From NCBI RefSeq assembly GCF_036195325.1, contig NZ_CP108101.1, positions 5,270,001 through 5,334,000 on the forward strand: a stretch of DNA of 64,000 bases, written 5' to 3'. Origin of the DNA: Streptomyces sp. NBC_00234 (GTDB taxonomy: Bacteria; Actinomycetota; Actinomycetes; Streptomycetales; Streptomycetaceae). The notes under the pieces were generated by a model that saw only the letters and a program-made list of their open reading frames with translations, ran no database searches and had not been told where the DNA came from. Shown here piece after piece: positions 47,562 through 56,065 of the stretch (the first letter of the stretch is position 1; each line of letters starts with the position of its first letter). The position numbers were made by a program, and so were the translations under genes.

Positions 47562-48382
47562 CCACCACCGGTACGGCCCGGCGGACCAGTGGCGGCGAAC
47601 AGCTCGGATTCGGCGTCCCCGGCTATGCGCATCCGCTGCTCGCCCCCGTCGAATGGGCCGAACTGACCCGCCCGGGCACACCGCTGCACTGGGCGGTCCT
47701 CAATATCGACAACGGGCCCGGCGGCCGTCCCGACCCGCACTGTCTGGAGGCCGCGGGCCGGCTGCGCAACGCGAGGGAGCGCGCCCTGCGCGGCGAGGCG
47801 CCGGACGACACCGTCCGGGCCGCGGGAGGCAGGCTGCTCGGCCACCTCGATCTGGCCGGGGGGAACCGGCCCTTCGACGAGATCGTCGCCGACGCCCGGT
47901 CCTTCCTGGCCTGGTACCGGGTCGGCGGCTTCTACCTCGACCGGTGCCCCGCCGAGCGCGCCGATCTCCCCGCCGTCAGGCGGCTCGTCGCCGCGCTCTC
48001 CTCGCTCCTCGCGGACAGCGACAACGCGGACGGCGGCGGCCGGCTCGTCCTGGGGCACGACACCCATCCGTACCCGGGCTATGCCGAGGCGGCCGACCAG
48101 CTCGTCACCTTCCGGGGCGCGTGGACCGACTACCGCTGGTCGCAGGTGGCGGAGTGGACCGCCGCCTACCCGCCCGGCCGTTTCGCGCACTTCGTGCACG
48201 GCGTCCCGCGCACCCACCTGGACGAGGCCATGCGCATCGCCCGCTGGCAGGGCGCGGGGACGATCTTCTTCACGGACCGGACGACCCGGACCCAAGAAGG
48301 GGGACAAATCGATCCATTCACGGCGCTGCCCAGTTACTGGGACGAAATTGTCTCGCGGATCGGACCTGGTATCTCGGAATGA
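47549..48382 (+). CDS. Spherulin-4 family (GH135/GH114-like) glycosidase-type protein
   Basis: A 277-residue TIM-barrel-type protein. It has the spherulin-4 pattern: FGVPGYAHPLLAPVEWAEL, LNIDNGPGGRPD (residues 51-62, compare NPDNGPG) and GHLDLAGGNRPFDEIVADAR then WYRVGGFYLDR (Asp131). Fungal relatives Sph3 (GH135) and Ega3 (GH114) cleave alpha-1,4-linked galactosamine polymers, and PelA carries a related domain. Asp131 aligns with the catalytic Asp of FFDE-type motifs, but the following Glu is Arg here. No signal peptide or membrane segment is present, so it seems cytoplasmic. It overlaps the epimerase by 13 bases with GGAGG nine bases before its ATG. Confidence 0.8.
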   Translation: MPHLTTTGTARRTSGGEQLGFGVPGYAHPLLAPVEWAELTRPGTPLHWAVLNIDNGPGGRPDPHCLEAAGRLRNARERALRGEAPDDTVRAAGGRLLGHLDLAGGNRPFDEIVADARSFLAWYRVGGFYLDRCPAERADLPAVRRLVAALSSLLADSDNADGGGRLVLGHDTHPYPGYAEAADQLVTFRGAWTDYRWSQVAEWTAAYPPGRFAHFVHGVPRTHLDEAMRIARWQGAGTIFFTDRTTRTQEGGQIDPFTALPSYWDEIVSRIGPGISE

Positions 48383-48467
48383 GAGGGGGCGTGGCAGTGT
48401 TACGGCAAGAACAACCGTACGTAGCCGAAGTACGTAGAAACCGACCACCTGCATTGTTGAGGTTCCT

Positions 48468-49646
48468 GTGTCGCTGCCACCCTTGGTCGAGCCAGCTGCT
48501 GAGCTCACCGTCGACGAGGTCCGCAGGTACTCCCGCCACCTGATCATCCCGGATGTCGGGATGGACGGACAGAAGCGGCTGAAGAACGCGAAGGTCCTGT
48601 GTGTGGGCGCCGGCGGCCTCGGCTCGCCGGCGCTGATGTACCTGGCCGCGGCCGGTGTCGGCACGCTCGGCATCGTGGAGTTCGACGAGGTCGACGAGTC
48701 GAACCTGCAGCGCCAGATCATTCACAGCCAGGCCGACATCGGCCGGTCCAAGGCCCAGTCCGCCAAGGACTCGGTGCTGGGCATCAACCCGTACGTCGAG
48801 GTCGTCCTCCACGAAGAGCGGCTCGAAGCCGACAACGTGATGGACATCTTCGCCCAGTACGACCTGATCGTGGACGGCACGGACAACTTCGCCACCCGCT
48901 ATCTCGTCAACGACGCGGCCGTCCTGCTGAACAAGCCGTACGTCTGGGGCTCGATCTACCGCTTCGACGGCCAGGCGTCCGTCTTCTGGTCCGAGCACGG
49001 TCCCTGCTACCGCTGCCTCTACCCGGAGCCGCCGCCCCCCGGCATGGTCCCGTCCTGCGCCGAGGGCGGTGTCCTGGGCGTGCTCTGCGCGTCCATCGGC
49101 TCCATCCAGGTCAACGAGGCCATCAAGCTGCTCGCCGGTATCGGTGACCCGCTCGTCGGCCGACTGATGATCTACGACGCGCTGGAGATGCAGTACCGCC
49201 AGGTGAAGGTCCGCAAGGACCCGAACTGCGCGGTCTGCGGCGAGAACCCGACCGTCACCGAGCTCATCGACTACGAAGCCTTCTGCGGCGTCGTGTCCGA
49301 GGAGGCCCAGGAGGCGGCGCTCGGCTCCACGATCACTCCCAAGCAGCTCAAGGAGTGGATCGACGGGGACGAGAAGATCGAGATCATCGACGTTCGCGAG
49401 CCGAACGAGTACGAGATCGTCTCGATCCCGGGTGCCAGGCTGATCCCGAAGAACGAGTTCCTCATGGGCAACGCCCTCCAGGACCTCCCGCAGGACAGGC
49501 GCATCGTCCTGCACTGCAAGACCGGTGTCCGCAGCGCCGAGGTCCTCGCGGTCCTCAAGTCGGCGGGCTTCGCCGACGCGGTGCACGTGGGCGGCGGCGT
49601 GATCGGCTGGGTCCACCAGATCGAGCCCGAGAAGCCGGTCTACTAG
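48468..49646 (+). CDS. moeZ: Adenylyltransferase/sulfurtransferase MoeZ
   Basis: A 392-residue two-domain protein. The ThiF/MoeB adenylyltransferase half has LCVGAGGLGSPALMYLAAAG and FDEVDESNLQRQIIHSQADI, with zinc CxxC pairs CYRC and CAVC. The C-terminal rhodanese half has LHCKTGVRSAE with persulfide Cys350. MoeZ activates and sulfurylates small sulfur-carrier proteins for molybdopterin, thiamine or CysO-dependent cysteine synthesis in mycobacteria. GTG at 48468 with GAGG in TTGAGGTTCCT upstream. In M. tuberculosis it (Rv3206c) adjoins the DUF3152 gene (Rv3207c); here 11.4 kb of accessory genes lie between. Confidence 0.93.
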   Translation: MSLPPLVEPAAELTVDEVRRYSRHLIIPDVGMDGQKRLKNAKVLCVGAGGLGSPALMYLAAAGVGTLGIVEFDEVDESNLQRQIIHSQADIGRSKAQSAKDSVLGINPYVEVVLHEERLEADNVMDIFAQYDLIVDGTDNFATRYLVNDAAVLLNKPYVWGSIYRFDGQASVFWSEHGPCYRCLYPEPPPPGMVPSCAEGGVLGVLCASIGSIQVNEAIKLLAGIGDPLVGRLMIYDALEMQYRQVKVRKDPNCAVCGENPTVTELIDYEAFCGVVSEEAQEAALGSTITPKQLKEWIDGDEKIEIIDVREPNEYEIVSIPGARLIPKNEFLMGNALQDLPQDRRIVLHCKTGVRSAEVLAVLKSAGFADAVHVGGGVIGWVHQIEPEKPVY

Positions 49647-49660
49647 ACCCGACGTACGAA

Positions 49661-49698
49661 GAAGGGGCCGGTCCGCGCGTCTGCGGGCCGGCCCCTTC
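49661..49698. terminator. Bidirectional terminator between moeZ and the S33 peptidase gene
   Basis: GAAGGGGCCGG and its complement CCGGCCCCTTC form the outer stem, with inner CCGC/GCGG pairs and one T-G wobble; loop GCGTCT. Convergent genes. Confidence 0.85.
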
Positions 49699-49713
49699 CC
49701 GTCGGAGTCGCCG

Positions 49714-51288
49714 CTACGAGCAGACCTTGCCGTCCGCCGGGACCTCGCCGTCCAGGAAGTAGTCGTCGACCGTGGACGTCACGCACGTGCTCTCGCCGTA
49801 CGCGCCGTGCCCCTCACCCTTGTTGGTGATCATGATGCCGACGCCCTCGCCCAGCTCGTCCGCCATCTTCTGCGCGCCCTCGTACGGGGTCGCCGGGTCG
49901 CCGGTTGTGCCTATGACGAGGATCGGGCCCGCGCCCGGTGCGCTCGCCTCGGGAGTGTCGTGCTCCCCGTCGACCGGCCACTGCGCACACCAGCCGGCCG
50001 TGTCCCAGGCCAGGAACGGCCCGAAGACCGGGGAGAGCTTCCGGAATTCGGGCAGCAGCGCCCTGGCCTCGTCGACCGTCGGGCGGGACGTGGTGTCGGC
50101 ACAGGAGATGGCGCGCTGCGAGTGGCTCTGGGTGTCGTAACGCCCGTTCTCGTCACGGCCGTTGTACGCGTCGGCGAGGTCGAGGAGCCCGTTCCCCGTG
50201 CCCTTCGTCTCCGCCTCGTCCAGCGCGGCGGTCAACGAGGGCCAGCTGCTCTCGGAGTAGAGCGGCGTCACGATGCCGATGATGGCCAGGGACTCGTTGA
50301 GCCTGCGGCCCGAATCGGTGGGCAGCGGGCTGCCGTCGATCCTCTGGAGCAGCCGGGCGATCCGCTGCGTGCCCGCCTCCGGGGCCTGGCCACGGCTCTT
50401 CAGGTAGTTCTCCAGCGCCCGCTGGAATCCCTTCGTCTGGTTCCGGGCGTGACCCACCCCGTCCGCCGTCGGGTCGACGACCGCGTCCAGGACGGTCCGC
50501 CCCACGTTCGCGGGGAACAGATGGGCGTAGGTCGCACCGAGCTCCGTGCCGTACGAGATGCCGAAGTAGGAGAGCTTGGCGTCGCCCAGGACCTGGCGGA
50601 TCAGGTCCATGTCGCGGGCCGCGTTCGACGTACCGACGTGCGGGAGCAGTGCGGCGGAGCGGCGCTCGCAGCCCGCGCCGAAGGCCGCGCCGTCGTTGAC
50701 GAAGGCGGCTTCCTCCGCCGGGGTGTCCGGTGTCATGTCGACCGTACGGTTGGTGGTGTCCTGCTCCCTGTCGGTGCGGCACCTGACCCCGGAGCTCCCG
50801 GCGACCCCGCGGGGATCAAAACCCACCAGGTCGTAACGGGAGTTGAGCTTCTCGTACGAGGGGGCGGCGCGGGGCAGGATGTCGACACCCGAACCGCCGG
50901 GTCCGCCGAAGTTGAAGAGCATCGAACCGAGGCGCTTGTCCCCGTCCCGGGCCTCCTTGCGGATCAGTGCGATCCCGATCGTCCCGCCCGACGGTTTCGC
51001 GTAGTCCAGCGGTACGTCGACGGTGGCGCACTTCCAGTCCGAGCCGGGGTCGGTGCCGCCCTCGGGGGCCTTGCAGCGCTTCCAGTCCGGGTGTTGGGAG
51101 GTGAGCGCGGCGGGCAGTCCCGGCGAGCCCTGCGCACCCTTGCCGGTGGCCGACGGGGTGGGCCGGCCCGTGGTCGGATCCGAAGCCTCCGGTTCCGCGG
51201 CGGAGTCGCATCCCGCGAGGACCCCCGTCACCAGCAGGGCCGCTCCGGCCAGGGCGACGGCCCGCCGGATCCGTCCGTGTTCGCGCAT
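49714..51288 (-). CDS. Secreted S33-family tripeptidyl aminopeptidase lipoprotein
   Basis: A 524-residue lipoprotein (lipobox LAGC, Cys27) with an alpha/beta-hydrolase fold of the S33 SlpD/SlpE/Tap type. Catalytic Ser is in YFGISYGTELG, Asp in VIGTTGDPATP and His in NKGEGHGAYGE; the oxyanion-region signature is LFNFGGPGGSGVD. The C-terminal CAQWP and CVTSTVDDYFLDG are typical. It probably releases N-terminal tripeptides from secreted proteins at the cell surface. ATG at 51288 has GGAGGG upstream. A close paralogue lies 100 bases upstream on the same strand, so the pair arose by tandem duplication. Confidence 0.9.
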   Translation of the reverse strand: MREHGRIRRAVALAGAALLVTGVLAGCDSAAEPEASDPTTGRPTPSATGKGAQGSPGLPAALTSQHPDWKRCKAPEGGTDPGSDWKCATVDVPLDYAKPSGGTIGIALIRKEARDGDKRLGSMLFNFGGPGGSGVDILPRAAPSYEKLNSRYDLVGFDPRGVAGSSGVRCRTDREQDTTNRTVDMTPDTPAEEAAFVNDGAAFGAGCERRSAALLPHVGTSNAARDMDLIRQVLGDAKLSYFGISYGTELGATYAHLFPANVGRTVLDAVVDPTADGVGHARNQTKGFQRALENYLKSRGQAPEAGTQRIARLLQRIDGSPLPTDSGRRLNESLAIIGIVTPLYSESSWPSLTAALDEAETKGTGNGLLDLADAYNGRDENGRYDTQSHSQRAISCADTTSRPTVDEARALLPEFRKLSPVFGPFLAWDTAGWCAQWPVDGEHDTPEASAPGAGPILVIGTTGDPATPYEGAQKMADELGEGVGIMITNKGEGHGAYGESTCVTSTVDDYFLDGEVPADGKVCS

Positions 51289-51388
51289 GACGCGTTCCCT
51301 CCCCGATGCCCGGACGCGAGGGAACGCGCGGCGGGCGGTACAGATGTGCGGCCATGCTAATCGCCGCCACCGACAGCCCGTCGGCCGC

Positions 51389-52987
51389 TCAGCCGCAGAC
51401 GGTGCCCGAGGCCGGGACCGTGCCGTTCAGCAGATAGCCGTCTACCGCCTTTTGCACACAGGCGTTGCCGCTGTTGTACGCGCCGTGGCCCTCGCCCTTG
51501 TACGTGAGCTCGATCCCCACGCCCTTGCCCAGCTCGGCGGCCATCGCCTTCGCGCCCTCGTACGGCGTCGCCGGGTCTCCGGTGTTGCCGATGACGAGGA
51601 TCGGGGCCGATCCGGGAGCGCTGACGTCCGGGGTGTCCCAGGCGCCCGCGACCGGCCAGCCGGTGCAGCCCATCAGCCCCCAGCCCAGATAGTCACCGAA
51701 GACGGGGGACGCCTTGCGGAAGGCGGGGAGGGCCGCCCTGGTCTGCTCCAGAGTGAACCGCTCCTTGGAGTCGGCGCAGTTGATCGCGGCGTTGGCGGCG
51801 TTGGAGTTGTCGTAACGGCCGTCCTCGGAACGCCCGTTCAGCGAGTCGGCCAGGGCCAGGAGCAGTCCGCCGTTGCCACCGTCCGCCTCGTCGAGGCCCT
51901 GTTCGAGGAGCGGCCAGGTCTCCTGGGAGTAGAGGGAGGACGCGATGCCGGTGGTGGCCTGGGTCTGCGTCAGCTGCCGGTCGCCGAGCCCCTCGATGGG
52001 TTCCTTGTCCAGCTGGTCGAGGAAGTCGGAGATCCACGCCTCGACCTCCTTCCCGGTGGCGCCGGGCAGCTTGCAGTCGTCGCGCTCCGCGCAGTCCGCC
52101 GTGAAGTTGTCCAGGGCGAGCTGGAAGCCCTCGGCCTGGCCGAGCGAGGACTGCTCGGAGCTCTCGGTCGGATCGACCACCGCGTCCAGGACCGCCCTGC
52201 CGACCTTCTTGGGGAACAGGTGGGCGTAGACCCCGCCCAGCTCGGTGCCGTACGAGATGCCGAAGTAGTACAACTTGTCGTCGCCGAGCACCTGGCGCAG
52301 CAGGTCCATGTCGCGGGCGGCGTTCGTCGTACCGACGTAGGGGAGTTCGGGGCCCGAGTTCGTCTCGCATTCCTCGATGTACGCCTCGTGGCCTTCGACG
52401 AACGTCTTCTCCTCCGCCGCGTCGTCCGGGGTGGCGTCCTGTGCGTAGAGCTCGTCGAGCTGGGCGTCGTCCGCGCACTCGACGCCCTCGCTGCGGCCGA
52501 CCCCGCGCGGGTCGAAGCTCACCAGGTCGTAGCGGGTGCGGAGCTTCTCGTACTCCGTGCCGAAGGACGGCAGGGTGGCGACGCCGGAGGCCCCCGGGCC
52601 GCCGAAGTTGAAGATGAGGGAGCCGATCCGCCTGTCCTGGTTCCTGGCCCTGCCCCGGACGAGCGCCAGCTCGATCGTCCTTCCGTCCGGTTTCGCGTAG
52701 TCCAGCGGGGCGTCCATGAACGAGCATTCCCAGGTCACGCCGCCGGGCAGCGGGGACGGGGAGTCGCCGCCGCCCTGGGCCTCGTTCGGGGCCGGACAGG
52801 GTTTCCAGTCGAGCTTCTGGGAAGACACCTCCGCCGCGGTCGACGCGGGGGAGGCCGTCGACGCCGGAGAGGGCTTCGAACGCTCCGAGCCGTCGCCGTC
52901 CCCACCGTCCGAGCAGGCGGCCAGGGGCAGCAGCACGGTGGCGGTGGCGGCGAGGGCGGCGGCACGAAGGGCAGGGGAAGTCCTCAT
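51389..52987 (-). CDS. Second S33-family peptidase lipoprotein (tandem paralogue)
   Basis: A 532-residue lipoprotein (lipobox LAAC, Cys25) with the same layout as its neighbour: LIFNFGGPGASGVAT, YYFGISYGTELGGVYAHLFP (Ser), VIGNTGDPATPYEG (Asp) and YKGEGHGAYNSG (His). An extra Asp/Cys-containing insertion (DCAERDDCKLPGATGKE) distinguishes it. It has no strong ribosome site at the ATG 52987. It is separated by about 90 bases from the downstream YbhN-type gene and by 100 bases from its paralogue; all three read in the reverse direction. Confidence 0.9.
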   Translation of the reverse strand: MRTSPALRAAALAATATVLLPLAACSDGGDGDGSERSKPSPASTASPASTAAEVSSQKLDWKPCPAPNEAQGGGDSPSPLPGGVTWECSFMDAPLDYAKPDGRTIELALVRGRARNQDRRIGSLIFNFGGPGASGVATLPSFGTEYEKLRTRYDLVSFDPRGVGRSEGVECADDAQLDELYAQDATPDDAAEEKTFVEGHEAYIEECETNSGPELPYVGTTNAARDMDLLRQVLGDDKLYYFGISYGTELGGVYAHLFPKKVGRAVLDAVVDPTESSEQSSLGQAEGFQLALDNFTADCAERDDCKLPGATGKEVEAWISDFLDQLDKEPIEGLGDRQLTQTQATTGIASSLYSQETWPLLEQGLDEADGGNGGLLLALADSLNGRSEDGRYDNSNAANAAINCADSKERFTLEQTRAALPAFRKASPVFGDYLGWGLMGCTGWPVAGAWDTPDVSAPGSAPILVIGNTGDPATPYEGAKAMAAELGKGVGIELTYKGEGHGAYNSGNACVQKAVDGYLLNGTVPASGTVCG

Positions 52988-53075
52988 GAGCCCATCGTGC
53001 TGCGGGGCGCGGGGGAGCGCGCGGGGCGCGGTCCAAGCGGGTGGTGGCGGCCGGTGCCGCCCCGCACCGTCCGTC

Positions 53076-55892
53076 TCAGAGCTCGCCCTTGCGCGTCAGC
53101 TGGTTGAAGCAGATCCAGCCGGGAAGCACCGGCAGCCACAGCGTCATCACGCGATACAGCAGGACGGCAGGAGCCGCGACCTCCTTGGGCAGGCCCACCG
53201 CGATCAGGCCCAGCGTCAGCGCACCCTCGACCGCTCCCATGCCGCCGGGGGTCGGCGCCGCCGAGCCCAGCGCGTTGCCCGCGAGGAAGACCACCGCGAT
53301 GCTCGCGTAGCTGAGCTGGGGCACGTCGGGACCGCTGAAGGCCCGGATCGACGCGTCCAGACAGAGCACGAAGAGGCCGGTCAGCAGCAGCATGCCGCCG
53401 ATGCCGGTGACCAGCTTCTGCGGGCGCTGCACCACGTCGAGCATGCGCGGGACGACGCCGGCGAACAGCGAGCGCACCCGGGTCACCACGAACTTCCGCA
53501 GGAACGGGATCGCGGTCACCACCAGCACCAGCACCGCGACCGTCAGCAGCCCGGCGATCACCGTCCGGGACGGCGTGAGCGAGTCCGGGGTCCTCTCCGT
53601 ACCCGTCAGATAGCCGAACAGGGCCAGCAGCAGGATGTGGCAGCCGAGACCGAAGAGCTGGGAGGCACCGACACTCGCGACGGCGAGTCCGGGGCGCACT
53701 CCCGCGCGTTGCAGGAAGCGCGTGTTCAGCGCCACCCCGCCGACCGCGGCCGGGGCGACGATCTTCACGAACGATCCCGCGACCTGCGCCAGCAGGGTCT
53801 TGCCGAACGGCACCCGCTCCGGCACGAAGCCGAGCAGGCTCATCGCGGCGGCGATGTAGCTGAGGGCCGAGAAGCCCAGCGCGGCGGCCACCCAGCCCCA
53901 CTCGGCCTGCTCGACGACGGTGCCGAAGTCGGCCTCGGTGACCTGCGAGATCAGGAAGTACGCGGCGATCGAACCGGCGATGAAGCTGAACAGTGTGCGC
54001 GGCTTGATGCGCTCCAGCCGCACTGGCTCGACCGGCGCCTGCGGGCGGATCAGCAGCACCTGACGGCGGATCTGCGCGAGGAGGTCCTCCTCGCGTGCCT
54101 CGTCGAGCGCGTCGTCGATCGCCCGCTTCTCCGCCTGCTTCTCGGTGCGCAAGGACTTCCGCGCGGACTTGCGGTCGCCGCCGCCCGCCGGTTCGGCCTC
54201 GGGTTCCTTGGCGTGCTTGGCCGCCTGCGAAGCCTCCAGTACGGCCTCGCGCTCGCGCTGCGAGCGCTCCCGGGCGATCCTGCGCAGCGTCGCCCGGGTC
54301 GAACGGCTGAGGGCGATCGGCTGGAGCAGCGGCAGCGCGTCGGCGACGGCATCCGGGCCGAGCACGGCGAGCGCGCCGGCCACGGCCCTCTCCGCGCCCA
54401 CCCGCAGGCCGGTGGTGGTGAGCAGCTGGGCGACGTCCATCCGCAGGACCAGGTCGCCGGCCGCGATCTCGCCGCCCCGCAGATCGGTGACGAACGCCTT
54501 GCCGGAACGATCCACCAGAATCGCGTCGCCCGTGAGCCTGCGGTGGGCGATGCGCCGCGACTGGAGGGCCTGCACCTGCCGCCAGGCGCCCCGCACCAGG
54601 TCGTCGGTGATCTCCTCGTCCGTCATCGCGTCCAGTGAGCGCCCACCGATGTGCTCGTACACGAGCATCACCGCGTCGGGACCGAGCTCCGAGGTGGCGA
54701 TCAGCTTGGGCGCGTTGGCCCCGGCGGCGATCGCCGCGTACGCGAGGAGTGCCTCCTGCTCCAGCGCCTGACGCAGCGACTGGATGGAGCGGCGCTGGGT
54801 GATTCCGCGCAGGGTGAGCCTGCGCCAGGCCCGGTAGAAGAATCCCTGGGCCTGCTGTTCGCGGTCGACGACGGTCACGTCGAGAGGTGGCCCGTCCTCC
54901 AGGGTGACGAGATACCGGCGTCCGCGGTCGTTGTGGTCGGGGTTGTCGGGGGCGTCGTCGGCGCGCATCGCCGCGACCGGGCGGAATCCGACGTGGCGCA
55001 GGCCGGCCATCAGGTGCTGGCCGGTCGGGCGGACGTTGGGCGAGCCCACCGCGTACACCGTTCCGTACGCCACGGTCCAGCCGATGAGCACGGTGAGGAT
55101 GATGGAGAGCGGTGTGGTGTAGCCGCCCACCAGCATCGCGAAGGCGTCCAGGAGCAGCACCACCCACAGCACGACCCGCCAGCGTGGTCTTCGCGCCATC
55201 CCGACCGCCGTCATATAGGCGATGACGGGAGCGAGGTAGCCGTGCACCGGATCGGTGAGCGCGTCCCCCGGCTGGGGCTGGGTCAGGGCGTCCTGGATGG
55301 AGTCGGGGGCCGAGCGGGCCACCCAGAGGTCGGTGGCCAGGGTGACGCCGTGGGCCAGCACGGCGGCGAGCACGCCGTCCGCGATCCGGAGCCCGTCACG
55401 TTTGACGAGGCGCTCGATGGCGAAGGCGACCGGCACGAGCAGCACCGCGATGCTGGAGACCAGCCCCGCGATCTTGATCAGCAGGTCGGGGGCCTGGTCC
55501 GTCCCCTTGGTGATGTCGTCCTCGAGGCCGGTGGTGGTCCCCTGGGCGAACGCGGCGATGGAGAACACCACGACGATCGCGAGGATCCCGATGAGGAGCC
55601 GCATGAGGTCCGCGGGGCGGTGCACCCGGGCGGGCAGCAGCGGTTCGTCCCCGGAGACGCGGTCGGTCAGCTCCTCGTTCGCGGTCGAGAGGGTCGACCC
55701 GGCGAGGTCGTCGGGTTCGTGGCCCGGAGCGTCCAGGGAGTCCGGGGAGTCCGGGGAGTCCGGGGAGTCCGGGGAGTCCGGAGCGTCCAGGGAGTCCGGG
55801 CGGGACTCGGCATCAGAGGCGTCCGCCGCCTTCGGTGGCTGCACGCCCTGCTCCTTCGTCGCCTCTGATTGGTCTTCGTGTTCTCGTATCAC
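53076..55892 (-). CDS. YbhN-type membrane protein with kinase-like middle domain
   Basis: A 938-residue protein. N-terminal 85 residues are disordered with a repeated Asp-Ser-Pro tract; then several transmembrane helices (LLIGILAIVVVFSIAAFAQG; IIGWTVAYG-type) and a cytoplasmic domain with LVYEHIGGRSLDAM, IAHRRLTGDAILVDRSGKAF and VTDLRGGEIA, which resembles the HRD/N/DFG region of kinase-like folds (compare HRDLKPSNVLL) with deviations. The C-terminus is the lysylphosphatidylglycerol-synthase-TM/YbhN domain (AAPTPGGMGAVEGALTLGLI, the TPGG-x-G signature). GTG at 55892. Related proteins are proposed lipid/undecaprenyl-linked transporters; here a regulated lipid flippase is an inference. Confidence 0.82.
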   Translation of the reverse strand: MIREHEDQSEATKEQGVQPPKAADASDAESRPDSLDAPDSPDSPDSPDSPDSLDAPGHEPDDLAGSTLSTANEELTDRVSGDEPLLPARVHRPADLMRLLIGILAIVVVFSIAAFAQGTTTGLEDDITKGTDQAPDLLIKIAGLVSSIAVLLVPVAFAIERLVKRDGLRIADGVLAAVLAHGVTLATDLWVARSAPDSIQDALTQPQPGDALTDPVHGYLAPVIAYMTAVGMARRPRWRVVLWVVLLLDAFAMLVGGYTTPLSIILTVLIGWTVAYGTVYAVGSPNVRPTGQHLMAGLRHVGFRPVAAMRADDAPDNPDHNDRGRRYLVTLEDGPPLDVTVVDREQQAQGFFYRAWRRLTLRGITQRRSIQSLRQALEQEALLAYAAIAAGANAPKLIATSELGPDAVMLVYEHIGGRSLDAMTDEEITDDLVRGAWRQVQALQSRRIAHRRLTGDAILVDRSGKAFVTDLRGGEIAAGDLVLRMDVAQLLTTTGLRVGAERAVAGALAVLGPDAVADALPLLQPIALSRSTRATLRRIARERSQREREAVLEASQAAKHAKEPEAEPAGGGDRKSARKSLRTEKQAEKRAIDDALDEAREEDLLAQIRRQVLLIRPQAPVEPVRLERIKPRTLFSFIAGSIAAYFLISQVTEADFGTVVEQAEWGWVAAALGFSALSYIAAAMSLLGFVPERVPFGKTLLAQVAGSFVKIVAPAAVGGVALNTRFLQRAGVRPGLAVASVGASQLFGLGCHILLLALFGYLTGTERTPDSLTPSRTVIAGLLTVAVLVLVVTAIPFLRKFVVTRVRSLFAGVVPRMLDVVQRPQKLVTGIGGMLLLTGLFVLCLDASIRAFSGPDVPQLSYASIAVVFLAGNALGSAAPTPGGMGAVEGALTLGLIAVGLPKEVAAPAVLLYRVMTLWLPVLPGWICFNQLTRKGEL
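55733..55797. repeat. In-frame 9-bp tandem repeat (Asp-Ser-Pro coding)
   Basis: GGGGAGTCC and one-base variants recur at 9-bp spacing, about seven units, within the N-terminal disordered region of the 938-residue gene. Unit changes keep the reading frame. Confidence 0.85.
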
Positions 55893-56035
55893 CGGTCACC
55901 GCCCGCATGATGGTGGCACGGCCTGCGGACAGAGGGGGGCATCAGGGTGCATCGCACGGGCGCGCGAAGCGCAAGATACGCCCCTTTGCCCGTACGCGCA
56001 TGCTGTGTCACCGAAGCCGCTCGGCCGGGGACGCA

Positions 56036-56058
56036 CTGTCGGTGGCGTACGGCAGGAT
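56036..56058 (+). promoter_or_regulatory. Candidate RecA-independent DNA-damage promoter for the ATL gene
   Basis: CTGTCGGTG (56036-56044), eight bases, CAGGAT (56053-56058), then seven bases to the ATG at 56066. It approximates TTGTCRGTG-N8-TAnnnT with changes at two positions. The start codon position implies a leaderless mRNA. Confidence 0.6.
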
Positions 56059-56065
56059 GTGCCGG

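Noticed and set aside
55733..55797. A CRISPR-like repeat
   Set aside because: Units are 9 bp, in frame, contiguous and without spacers, so it is a coding tandem repeat.
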